Source: CAZUCE01 sp964619265
GTDB lineage: Bacteria > Planctomycetota > UBA1135 > GCA-002686595
Direction of reading: 5' to 3'
Length of the DNA: 54,693 nt
Assembly: GCA_964619265.1 (NCBI GenBank)
Contig: CAZUCE010000028.1
Location: forward strand, 1-54,693
In this document: positions 35,258-43,152 of the stretch, piece after piece
How the letters are laid out: every line of letters begins with the position of its first letter
How positions within the stretch are numbered: the stretch's first letter is position 1
The notes under the pieces: generated by a model
Told to the model about the DNA's origin: nothing
The model's input: the letters and a program-made list of their open reading frames with translations, nothing else
Databases searched by the model: none
Program-made: the position numbers and the translations under genes

Positions 35258-35286
35258 GAAGCCGGCCTCCGCAGGGGGCCGGCTTC
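35258..35286 (+). terminator. strong hairpin after the Ig-like lipoprotein gene
   Basis: GAAGCCGGCC (35258-35267) and GGCCGGCTTC (35277-35286) form a perfect 10-bp GC-rich stem with a nine-base loop, 46 bp after the stop codon. Only GTTC follows, so the T-run is poor, but position and stability fit a transcription terminator. Confidence 0.7.
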
Positions 35287-35302
35287 GTTCATAGGAGCGC
35301 CC

Positions 35303-35331
35303 CATTCCTTAGGGCAGCATTCCTTAGGGCA
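35303..35331. repeat. direct repeat, 14-bp unit, 15-bp period
   Basis: CATTCCTTAGGGCA occurs at 35303-35316 and 35318-35331, separated by one base. It lies between the terminator-like hairpin and the TPR lipoprotein start. Confidence 0.85.
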
Positions 35332-35415
35332 CCGTAGCCCGAACCGAAACTTCGGAGCGAGTTGCGCCCGCACGGCTCTTCTCTGCAGGTCCTCCCCAGT
35401 AGGCTTGGGGTCACC

Positions 35416-36903
35416 ATGAATCGACCGTCGCCCATAGCTCCTTTGGCCAGCGAGTTTCTGGGGGCCCTCCGCTTGGGTTTTTGGGGCCGCTTGGGTTTTT
35501 GGGGCCTCTTGGGCTTTTGGGGCCTTTCGGGCTGCTCGGACGCTCCCCAATCCGCGGAGTCTTCGCCGGTCTCCTCTCCCCTGGAACTGCCTGAGATCCC
35601 AAACCGATCGAGCTTGGATCCGGGCGTCGAGGAAAAGGTCGCGCAAGCTCTGTCCGGCGCAAGCGCCTCTCCCGCAAGCCCCGCGGCTCGCTTTGCCTTG
35701 GCGCTGGTGCTCGACGCGAACTCGCTCCTTGAACCGGCCCTCGAGGCGTACCAACAAGCCAGCCAGCTGGACCCAAGCCATGCGCGAGCGGTTTACCACG
35801 CCTCGCGTATGCATCGAGCCCTCGGGCGCTACGACCTGGCGCGCAAGCAAATCGATCGCGCGCTCGAACTAGCCCCCCAGGTCGCGCTGGTTCATCGGCG
35901 CTCCGGCGAATGGTGGCTTCAGGACGGAGAATTCGAAGCAGCCGCAGCCGCCTTCCAGAACTGTCGAAGACTCGAGCCAAGCCTGCCGGATGGAACTTTG
36001 GGACTGGCTCGCCTCGCGCTGCTGCGCGAAGACTTCGAACGCGCCGAAGCTCTGGCCCGCGAAGTCCTCATAACCTGGCCAGAGCACTCCTACGCGCACC
36101 ACGTGCTCGGTACAGCGTTGCGAGACCAGGGTTTTAGCGCAGAGGCTGAAACGGCGTTTGCGCAGGCCGGCGATGGTGTTCCGGTTTGGACCGATCCATG
36201 GGTCGACGAAGTCGAAGCGCAGCTCGGCGGATCGAACCGGCTTTTGGTGGAGGCTCAGGCCTGTCTAGAAAAGGGCCTGTTCGAACAGGCCTGCACGCGG
36301 CTCGTTCAGCTCCATGCCCAATCTCCGGACGACGTGACGGTTCAGGGCATGTGGACCGCGGCGCTGACGAAGCTTGGGCGCCACGAGGAAGCGCTTGAGA
36401 TGCTGCTGGCAGCCGGCGCCCGCCAGCCGGAGCACTTTCGCATCGAACTCAACCTGGCCATCGTTCGCTGGAAACAAGGCGAGCTGGACCTCGCCTTGCA
36501 GCACCTGGAACGCTCCTTGAAGCTGAACTCATCCCACGAGGCCGTCTACATGGTCCAGGGGCAAGTGCTCGGAGATCTCGGAGAGCTGGAGGGCGCGATC
36601 GAAGCGTTCGAAAACGCGCTGCGCTTCGGCGGCGAGCCGCAGCGGATTCTTCCGCGTCTCGGCAAGTTGCAAATGGACCTCCAGCACTGGGAAGCCGCGG
36701 TGCAGACCTATGCCCGGGCGACCGCAGAGCACCCTCGAAGTGCTTCCTTGCAAGCCACGCTGGCCGGCTGTCTCGCGGAATTCGGGAACCTCCCAGCGGC
36801 TCGCGCTGCGCTGGATCGCGCGCGGGAACTCGACGCCTCGCTGGCGCTGTTGCCAATGGTCGAGGCCCGCCTGACCGAGTTGAGCGGGACTGAACAGCCT
36901 TGA
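35416..36903 (+). CDS. TPR-repeat lipoprotein
   Basis: 495 residues. The signal peptide is unusual: its hydrophobic core is made of a GFWG motif repeated three times with six-residue spacing, encoded by an 18-bp tandem DNA repeat, and it ends in the lipobox LSGC. The rest is a series of tetratricopeptide repeats (about residues 95-490), for example 'ALVLDANSLLEPALEAYQQA', with helices of 34-residue periodicity. I estimate eight or more repeats. TPR lipoproteins mediate protein interactions at the membrane surface. The stop overlaps the next start as TTGA, so it is coupled to the FG-GAP/ASPIC protein; such pairs recur in Planctomycetota. Confidence 0.88.
   Translation: MNRPSPIAPLASEFLGALRLGFWGRLGFWGLLGFWGLSGCSDAPQSAESSPVSSPLELPEIPNRSSLDPGVEEKVAQALSGASASPASPAARFALALVLDANSLLEPALEAYQQASQLDPSHARAVYHASRMHRALGRYDLARKQIDRALELAPQVALVHRRSGEWWLQDGEFEAAAAAFQNCRRLEPSLPDGTLGLARLALLREDFERAEALAREVLITWPEHSYAHHVLGTALRDQGFSAEAETAFAQAGDGVPVWTDPWVDEVEAQLGGSNRLLVEAQACLEKGLFEQACTRLVQLHAQSPDDVTVQGMWTAALTKLGRHEEALEMLLAAGARQPEHFRIELNLAIVRWKQGELDLALQHLERSLKLNSSHEAVYMVQGQVLGDLGELEGAIEAFENALRFGGEPQRILPRLGKLQMDLQHWEAAVQTYARATAEHPRSASLQATLAGCLAEFGNLPAARAALDRARELDASLALLPMVEARLTELSGTEQP
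35470..35523 (+). repeat. three 18-bp tandem copies inside a signal-peptide coding region
   Basis: Units at 35470-35487, 35488-35505 and 35506-35523 follow CGCTTGGGTTTTTGGGGC; the first two are identical and the third differs at two positions. The period is a multiple of three, so copy-number change would lengthen or shorten the hydrophobic core of the signal peptide by six residues without a frameshift. Confidence 0.92.
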
Positions 36904-38585
36904 GTGGCTCCAGATTCTCCCCCCTGCTGTGTGGCACGAGCTGGCTGCTGGTCGCTTGCTCGCAGAGTGCGCCAGAGATTGAGCCGGCTCCGGCGAAGGC
37001 CACGCCCCTCGAATCCACGGAACCTCCCGCGTGGTTCGTGGAGCGGGCCGTCGAGAGCGGCTTGGCCTTCGATCACGTCTCTGGACACCGGGAGGCTTAC
37101 CTCATGCCGGAGATCATGGGCGGCGGAGCCGCGCTATTCGACATGGACTCGGACGGTGACCTGGACGCCTATCTGGTGCAATCGGGAAGCCTCTACGACG
37201 AAGCCCCCGCGCCCACCAACGCTCTGTTTCGCGGACGCGGCGACGGCTCCTTCGAAGACGTCACACCCGGCAGCGGCGCCGGGCACCCCGGCTATGGGAT
37301 GGGCGTCGCATGCGGCGATGTGGATCGCGATGGAGACCTCGATCTGTACGTGACGAATTTCGGGCCGAACGTCCTGCTCCTGAACGACGGCCAAGGCACC
37401 TTTGCAGACGGTACCGAAGCCGCGCGAGTCGGGGACCCGAGCTGGGGATCGAGCGCGGCATTTTGCGACTTCGAGAACGACGGCGACCTCGACCTGTACG
37501 TCGCCAACTACCTGGACTGGCAGACCTCGAACGAACTTCCCTGCCGAAACCAGATGGGAACTTCCGATTTTTGCAGTCCGCTCAACTACGAGTCCCCTGC
37601 TCCGGACACCGTCTACCGCAACGAGGGCGCGGGACGGTTCACCGATATCAGCGCTGAATTGGGCACCGCCGAATCTGCCGGAACCGGGCTCGGCGTCACC
37701 TGTGCTGACTTTGATGGCGACGGGCTTCCCGAGATCTTCGTCGCCAACGACGGCATGCCAAACTTCCTGTGGGTGCGAACCGAGTCGGGCTGGCGCGAAT
37801 CTGGAGTCGACCGCGGCTGTGCGCTCGACAGCGACGGGTTAGCCAAAGCCGGAATGGGCGTCGATGTTGAGGACTTGGATAGCGACGGCGATCCAGACCT
37901 GCTGGTCTGCAACCTTCGAAACGAGGCTGACTCCTACTACCGCAACGACGGCACTTCCTTCCGGGACCGTACCGTCGCCGTCGGCTTGAGCACCCTGAGT
38001 CGCCCCTACACGCGGTTCGGCCTCGGCTGGGCCGACTTCGACCAGGACGGGCAGCTCGACCTATTCGAGGCCGGTGGGCGCGTGATGCGACAGTCCCACA
38101 CCTTCGCGGACGACCCCTACGCCGAACCCAACCTGCTCTTCCGCGGACTGCCAAACGGGCGATTCGAGGCGGTCGCCCAGCCCGAACAGCCCGCCACCAA
38201 CAGCCGGGCCGCCGCTTTCGGGGACGTGGACAACGACGGGGGAGTCGACGTCCTCGTCGTCAACCTGGACGGGCCCGCCCAGCTGTTCCTCAACAGAGTT
38301 TCAGAACGCGGGTCCTGGATCGCCTTCGACCTGTTCGACCCCGGTGGCTCCGCACTTCACGCCCGGGTTGCCATCGAGCGGAACGCGGGTCCGGCCTTTG
38401 GTTACTCCCGAGCTGCCGCGAGCTACCAGGCCAGCAACGATCCGCGCGTCCACTTCGGTCTCGGTGAAGAACGACTGGCTCGCCAGGTAACCGTGAGCTG
38501 GCCGGATGGGTCGGTTGAGGCTTTCGGAGATCTCGAAGCGGGAAGGACCCACCGCCTCACCCGTGGATCCGGGCTAGGGCGCTAA
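36900..38585 (+). CDS. FG-GAP/VCBS repeat lipoprotein with ASPIC/UnbV-like C-terminus
   Basis: 561 residues. A TTG start at 36900 overlaps the TPR gene stop (TTGA). A signal peptide with lipobox LVAC follows. The body is a seven-bladed beta-propeller; each blade carries a Ca2+-binding DxDxDGxxD motif (for example DMDSDGDLD, DVDRDGDLD, DFENDGDLD, DFDGDGLPE, DLDSDGDPD, DFDQDGQLD, DVDNDGGVD). The last 90 residues resemble the ASPIC/UnbV domain, ending in VSWPDGSVE and a final GxxHRLT-like strand. Members are secreted or surface proteins in Planctomycetota, Acidobacteriota and marine bacteria; no enzymatic role is established. It probably acts together with the TPR lipoprotein. Confidence 0.9.
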   Translation: MSGSRFSPLLCGTSWLLVACSQSAPEIEPAPAKATPLESTEPPAWFVERAVESGLAFDHVSGHREAYLMPEIMGGGAALFDMDSDGDLDAYLVQSGSLYDEAPAPTNALFRGRGDGSFEDVTPGSGAGHPGYGMGVACGDVDRDGDLDLYVTNFGPNVLLLNDGQGTFADGTEAARVGDPSWGSSAAFCDFENDGDLDLYVANYLDWQTSNELPCRNQMGTSDFCSPLNYESPAPDTVYRNEGAGRFTDISAELGTAESAGTGLGVTCADFDGDGLPEIFVANDGMPNFLWVRTESGWRESGVDRGCALDSDGLAKAGMGVDVEDLDSDGDPDLLVCNLRNEADSYYRNDGTSFRDRTVAVGLSTLSRPYTRFGLGWADFDQDGQLDLFEAGGRVMRQSHTFADDPYAEPNLLFRGLPNGRFEAVAQPEQPATNSRAAAFGDVDNDGGVDVLVVNLDGPAQLFLNRVSERGSWIAFDLFDPGGSALHARVAIERNAGPAFGYSRAAASYQASNDPRVHFGLGEERLARQVTVSWPDGSVEAFGDLEAGRTHRLTRGSGLGR

Positions 38586-38635
38586 CCCCGGAGGCAGACA
38601 GGCTTGTCCTCGGTCTCCTCCCTGAGCAGTTCCGA

Positions 38636-39400
38636 TCAGCGGTCGCGGCGGAGCGAGACGTTCTGACGGCCCATCTCGCGCAAGCGATCGTCCCCCTTGC
38701 GGAGGCCCATGTGGTGGGCCTTGGAGACGATCGACTTGACGGAGCGTCCCAAGAGGTGGGCAATCTCGAGGTTGGCCGTTCCAGGGTAGAGCTCGACCAG
38801 GCGGGCCAGCTCCTCGGCGGACCAGCGCGGCATGCGGGTTGAATTGGCGCCCTCGAGCTTCCGCAGGAAGGCCTTGTCCTTGGCGAGCGCCAGCCGGCGG
38901 GCCATGCGGCGGACCGAATCCTGACTGCGTTGAAGGATGTGGGCTAGATCGCGGTCGGTCCGGCGCCCGTACAGACGCTTCAGATGCTGGATTTCCTCGC
39001 GTGTCCAGGAGCCGGTACGCGGCTGCTGCTCCAGCTCGGTGAGCTTGGCCTGAACCTCCTCCGGAGTCCGCTCGAGCCGGCGGGCAACCTCGACCAGCTC
39101 GTCGTCGCCAAGCTCCGCCCGCAGCTGCTCCAGCTCACCGTCGGACCATTTCGCACGCTGGACGCTCTTCGCAAACAGCTCTGCGGCCTTTGCCCGAACA
39201 GTCGCAACGCTGCGCCCGAAGGCCGTCGCCAGATCCTCGTCGGCGTCGATTCCATAGCGGGAACGGAGGTGGTTCAGCTCGGACTCAGTCCAGCTGGCCT
39301 CCTGATCCCTCGAATTTTGACTGGCCGAATCCCGGGCGACGGAATCGCGGTGAGCGGAGACTTCTCTCGGCTGGGGACTTAACGAACCGGAAGAGGGCAT
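38636..39400 (-). CDS. protein with four SANT/Myb-like helical repeats
   Basis: 254 residues, no signal peptide. After a Ser/Arg-rich N-terminus there are four repeats of about 45 residues beginning at Trp37 (SWTESEL), Trp85 (KWSDGEL), Trp132 (SWTREEI) and Trp193 (RWSAEEL). Each continues with a Leu-rich second helix containing 'DLATAFGRS' or 'EIAHLLGRS' and a third basic helix such as 'SIVSKAHHMGL'. This W-E-L ... GRS ... A-L pattern is that of SANT/Myb-like helix-turn-helix DNA-binding repeats, which are rare in bacteria as tandem arrays. The C-terminus is basic. It probably binds DNA. It is convergent with the ASPIC gene and 263 bp upstream of the ptsI end. Confidence 0.8.
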   Translation of the reverse strand: MPSSGSLSPQPREVSAHRDSVARDSASQNSRDQEASWTESELNHLRSRYGIDADEDLATAFGRSVATVRAKAAELFAKSVQRAKWSDGELEQLRAELGDDELVEVARRLERTPEEVQAKLTELEQQPRTGSWTREEIQHLKRLYGRRTDRDLAHILQRSQDSVRRMARRLALAKDKAFLRKLEGANSTRMPRWSAEELARLVELYPGTANLEIAHLLGRSVKSIVSKAHHMGLRKGDDRLREMGRQNVSLRRDR

Positions 39401-39663
39401 GGGAGGCGACGCAAGGGCAATGCGTCAGGGGGGGGGCTGGGGGGACGGCTCGAAGGTCGGATCGTCGCAGGGAAACGTGTCCTTCCGACCTCGGGTTTAC
39501 ATACCCGAGCGCACGGAACCAAGCCGCTCGCCCTCCCGTACGCGTTCCATTCCCAGGGGCGATTCGCCTCGCCTACGACGCGCCTTCTCGCCGCGGTCGT
39601 TTTCGCAGCGAAGCGACGAGCGAATTCAGGAGCTACGGACCCCGTTGTGTGCCACCTTCCCGG

Positions 39664-41418
39664 TCAGTCCGGGTCGACCGAGTACAAGCGTTCCCGCCAG
39701 CGCGCGATGACCAGCCGGACGTCGGGCCCTCGCTCGGCCGCGAGTACTTCGGCCGCAAGTTCGCGAGCTTCGTCCGCCGTCACCTGGGCCAGGGCGTGCT
39801 TGATGCCAGCCAGGAACCCGGGCGCGGTCGAAACCGAGTCGTAGCCGAGCCCCGCCAAGAAGATCGCTACGGTCGGGTCCCCCGCCACGTCTCCGCAGAC
39901 CGACCGGGAGAGGCCGGCCTCGGAACAGACCTCGGCGACCCTCGCTAGGGAGGCGATGACCGCCGGATTGCTCGGCGCATAGAGGCTCGCCACCCAGCCA
40001 TTGTCCCGATCCACGGCCAGCAGGTACTGGACCAAGTCGTTGGTCCCGACGCTGACAAAATCGATGTGCGGAACCCACTGGTGAAGGCTGAGGACGGCCG
40101 AGGGAACCTCAACCATGACGCCTAGCTGGAGGTCTTCTCCCATCGGATAGCCACCGCTCGCCAGTTGCTCGCGGGCCAAATCAAGCTGGCGCCGAACGTC
40201 ATCAATCTGCTCGAGGGACGAAACCATCGGGAGCAGAATGCGACACGGCCCGTGGACGCTGGCGCGGAGGATCGCGCGCAACTGGACCGCGAACAGATCC
40301 GGCCACTGGAGCGAGACGCGCAGTCCGCGCCAACCCAGAGCGGGATTCCGTTCGGCCGGCGTCTGAAAATACGGCAACTGCTTGTCCGCGCCGATGTCCA
40401 AGGTCCGAATCGTGACGGTACGCCCGGCCATGTGCTCGACGACCTTCCGATAGAGCCGGTACTGCTCCTCCTCCGAGGGGAAGCTCGAGCGTTCCATGTA
40501 GAGGAACTCCGTGCGCAGCAGCCCGACGCCGTCGCAGTGCTCGACATCGAAAGCATCCAGATCCAGGACGCTCTCGACATTGACCTGGGTTGAAAGCCTC
40601 AGGCTGCCGCAGCGGGTTTGCGGTTCGCGCGCCGCAAACCCGCGCACGGCCTCGCCCCTCACCCGCCGGTCCGCTTGACTCACCTCGACCTCGGCCAAGT
40701 CGGCCTCCGACGGCCGTAAGAGGATGTGGCCGTTGTCGCCGTCGACGACGACGTTCATGTGCTGCTCGAGACGACCGAGCAGATTGGGCAAGCCGACCAC
40801 GCAGGGGATCGACATCGATCGGCACAGAACCGCGCCGTGAGAGTAGCGACCGCCTTTTTCGCACACGATGGCAAGAATGCGGGAGCGATCGATCCAAGCT
40901 ACGACCTGTGGCGTCAGCTCCGGCGCCGCCAACACAACGCGCTCGTCCCCTGAACGCACAGCTTCCTGATCGCGATGGAGAAGCATGTCGAGCACGCGGC
41001 GCCAGGGGTCGCTCACGTCGGCGGCTGTGCCACGCACATTCGCCCCTTCGAGCCGCCCCATGGTCTCTTCGAAGCGTTGGATCAGACGTTGAACCGCGGC
41101 CTCGGCATTGATGCCCTCCTGGTTGATCGTCGCCTCGACGTCGCGCAGCGCGCTCGGGTCGGTGAGGATCATCTTGTGAACGGCAAAGATCTCCGCGTCC
41201 TTCTCGCCGGTGGTTTGCGCCACCCGCAAGCGCTGCCGTTCAAGAGCCTCAGCCGTCTCGGTCAATGCCGCTGCCAGCCGGCCGATCTCTGACGGCACCT
41301 CGCCCTTTGGGACGAACCAAGCCGGGACCTCATCGGATCCCGCGCGAACGATGTGGGCCGGCCCGACCGCCAGTCCGGCGGAAACAGCAACTCCTTGAAT
41401 GGCGGGTGAATCGGTCAT
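39664..41418 (-). CDS. ptsI: PTS enzyme I (phosphoenolpyruvate-protein phosphotransferase)
   Basis: Cytoplasmic first component of the PEP phosphotransferase system; transfers phosphate from PEP to HPr. The 584-residue protein has the usual three parts: HPr-binding helical domain, swivelling phospho-histidine domain with active His194 in GGRYSHGAV, and C-terminal PEP-binding barrel with catalytic Cys508 in SVCGDVAGDP. The N-terminal motif IQGVAVSAGLAVGPA is typical. The frame extends to 41832, but the extra 138 codons overlap the divergent gene and have unnatural composition, so the ATG at 41418 is used. No HPr or EII gene is in the window, so it may serve regulatory phosphorylation rather than sugar uptake. 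Confidence 0.93.
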   Translation of the reverse strand: MTDSPAIQGVAVSAGLAVGPAHIVRAGSDEVPAWFVPKGEVPSEIGRLAAALTETAEALERQRLRVAQTTGEKDAEIFAVHKMILTDPSALRDVEATINQEGINAEAAVQRLIQRFEETMGRLEGANVRGTAADVSDPWRRVLDMLLHRDQEAVRSGDERVVLAAPELTPQVVAWIDRSRILAIVCEKGGRYSHGAVLCRSMSIPCVVGLPNLLGRLEQHMNVVVDGDNGHILLRPSEADLAEVEVSQADRRVRGEAVRGFAAREPQTRCGSLRLSTQVNVESVLDLDAFDVEHCDGVGLLRTEFLYMERSSFPSEEEQYRLYRKVVEHMAGRTVTIRTLDIGADKQLPYFQTPAERNPALGWRGLRVSLQWPDLFAVQLRAILRASVHGPCRILLPMVSSLEQIDDVRRQLDLAREQLASGGYPMGEDLQLGVMVEVPSAVLSLHQWVPHIDFVSVGTNDLVQYLLAVDRDNGWVASLYAPSNPAVIASLARVAEVCSEAGLSRSVCGDVAGDPTVAIFLAGLGYDSVSTAPGFLAGIKHALAQVTADEARELAAEVLAAERGPDVRLVIARWRERLYSVDPD

Positions 41419-41578
41419 CGGTGAACCAGGGGGGGACGAGGGTACTCTGGTGTCCGAACTTTTCCGCCAGCCCAGCTCAAGCCTGCCTCCACCGCGGTGC
41501 GAAAGGGAACTATTCGGAGGCGCCTCAAGGGGATGAAGCGCCAAGGGGGGTCCCGCCGTAGGAGGGGAGGCGAGGGAA

Positions 41579-42883
41579 ATGGGAAATCGATCAAGGAAAA
41601 GTGGAGTTTCAAGTGCCAGTCTCGCAACACGGCTGCTGGCAGGCAGCGCGGGCCTAGCTTCCGCCTTGCTAGCGGGCGTTTCAGCGTCCATGGCGATGAC
41701 CGACCAAGGACGCGTCCCTCCCGCCGCCCTGGCTGGGGTGGCCGAACAGGCGCGCTCCGCCGGGTTTGGCTGGGGTGGACTGGCCGCCGTAGCCCTCGGA
41801 AGCCTTGGGGTGTCCTTGTCCCTGGGAGCCATCTCACGGCTGGAGCGGCGGCTGCGCTCGGCCCTGGCAGATCAACCGGACCCGATGCCGCTGCTTGAGG
41901 ACATCGACCTGTCCCAGCAGAACTTGCACCTTGGATTCGCCGGACTCGAAAAGAGCGTTCGGCGCGGGGTGGGTGAGATGCTGGCTCCACTCGAGGCTCA
42001 CGTGAACTCGATGAACGACGTGGCCGGCTCGCTAAGTGAGCAATCCGCCACGGCGGCTCGGGCTCTCGAAGTTCGGTTGGCCGCCAGCGAAGCCTCGTTC
42101 GCCGCGGCGATCGGAGAACTCCGCGCCGAGACAGAGCGGCGCACCGAAATCGACCGCAGCGCTTTTGAAGCGAGGCAATTGCAGCTAGAGCAAGCCCTCG
42201 CGGAGCGACTGCAGGAAATGAGCCTGGAGATCGCCCGCGCCGTCGAGGATTCCGCGTGCCGCTCGATCGAGCAATCGGTCGACTCGTCGGTGAACCAGTC
42301 GGTCGGCCAAGCGGTTTCCGCGATGGAGCACCGTATCCAGGCGGCCCTGGCAAGCCAGATGAGCCGCCTGGCCGCGCAGGGAACGGAGGAAGCCAAAGGC
42401 GCGCCCGCTGGGACCACCCAGCCCTCCGCCCATTCCCCTGCCGTTCAGCCGATGGTCTCGGCTGCGGCCTACAAGCCAGAGCCCTTCAACGAGGACTTGA
42501 TCCCCTTGGAGCAAGCCGCGGAGCAAGTTGAATCCGTTGCCTTCTCGGAGCAGACCTACTCGCCCCAACCGGCCGCACCGCAGCAGCCACTGCTGGAGCC
42601 CGAAGACGCGCGCGCCTTGGCCGAAACCGGATTCCACCGGGTTTCTTCGCTCGGCTTGCTCCAGAGCTTGGACGACGAAGTGCTTGAGGGCGAAGCCTCC
42701 ACGGAATCCGATACTCCGGGAGCGGACGCCGCTCGCGCCACGGAAGTTCAGGACACAGAAACTCGATCGGGGATTGAGGTGCAGGTGAGCTCCCCGGCGA
42801 TGAGCGTGGACGAAATGCCACATTTGCGAGCGGCCACCGACCGCGCCACGGAAGGACTCCGGCTCCACGGTGATTTGGAATAA
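41579..42883 (+). CDS. membrane-anchored coiled-coil protein of unknown function
   Basis: 434 residues. Two hydrophobic segments (about 17-40 and 64-84) are followed by a long heptad-rich coiled coil (about 85-270) containing an MCP-like LSEQSATAARALEVRLAASE stretch, and then by an acidic, low-complexity tail (about 270-434) with several short glutamate-rich segments. Homology is not recognised. GAGGGAA lies just upstream of the ATG, a strong ribosome binding site. It is divergent from ptsI across 160 bp, so the two promoters may overlap. The layout suggests a cytoplasmic scaffold or tether on the inner membrane. Confidence 0.72.
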   Translation: MGNRSRKSGVSSASLATRLLAGSAGLASALLAGVSASMAMTDQGRVPPAALAGVAEQARSAGFGWGGLAAVALGSLGVSLSLGAISRLERRLRSALADQPDPMPLLEDIDLSQQNLHLGFAGLEKSVRRGVGEMLAPLEAHVNSMNDVAGSLSEQSATAARALEVRLAASEASFAAAIGELRAETERRTEIDRSAFEARQLQLEQALAERLQEMSLEIARAVEDSACRSIEQSVDSSVNQSVGQAVSAMEHRIQAALASQMSRLAAQGTEEAKGAPAGTTQPSAHSPAVQPMVSAAAYKPEPFNEDLIPLEQAAEQVESVAFSEQTYSPQPAAPQQPLLEPEDARALAETGFHRVSSLGLLQSLDDEVLEGEASTESDTPGADAARATEVQDTETRSGIEVQVSSPAMSVDEMPHLRAATDRATEGLRLHGDLE

Positions 42884-43090
42884 CGGTGACCTCGGATAGC
42901 AGTCCGTTGCGAGGGGCCCGCCACCGCAGGAGCGGCCGCAACTTGCGTTCAGCAAGGCGCGTCGCCCCTTGAATTCGGGGAACTTCGGCGGAGAGGCAAC
43001 GCAATCCAAGGCGGGCTTTGGCGCACGACCGGCTGCACTTTCTGCCACAGGCTGCTAGCGGCGCTCGTGGGCCGGTCCTGAAATGCAAGA

Positions 43091-43110
43091 CGGCCCGCAA
43101 TCGCGGGCCG
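43091..43110. terminator. hairpin between convergent genes
   Basis: CGGCCCGC and GCGGGCCG form a perfect 8-bp stem with a four-base AATC loop, between the stop of the coiled-coil gene (42883) and the stop of the tex-like gene (43153). No long T-run is present; it may act as a bidirectional terminator. Confidence 0.6.
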
Positions 43111-43152
43111 CCTGTCTAGGTCGCGCCGTTCGGCGCTGGCCTTCCGGAGTGC

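Noticed and set aside
41419..41832. N-terminal extension of ptsI
   Set aside because: It overlaps the divergent coiled-coil gene and has atypical composition; the family start fits the ATG at 41418.
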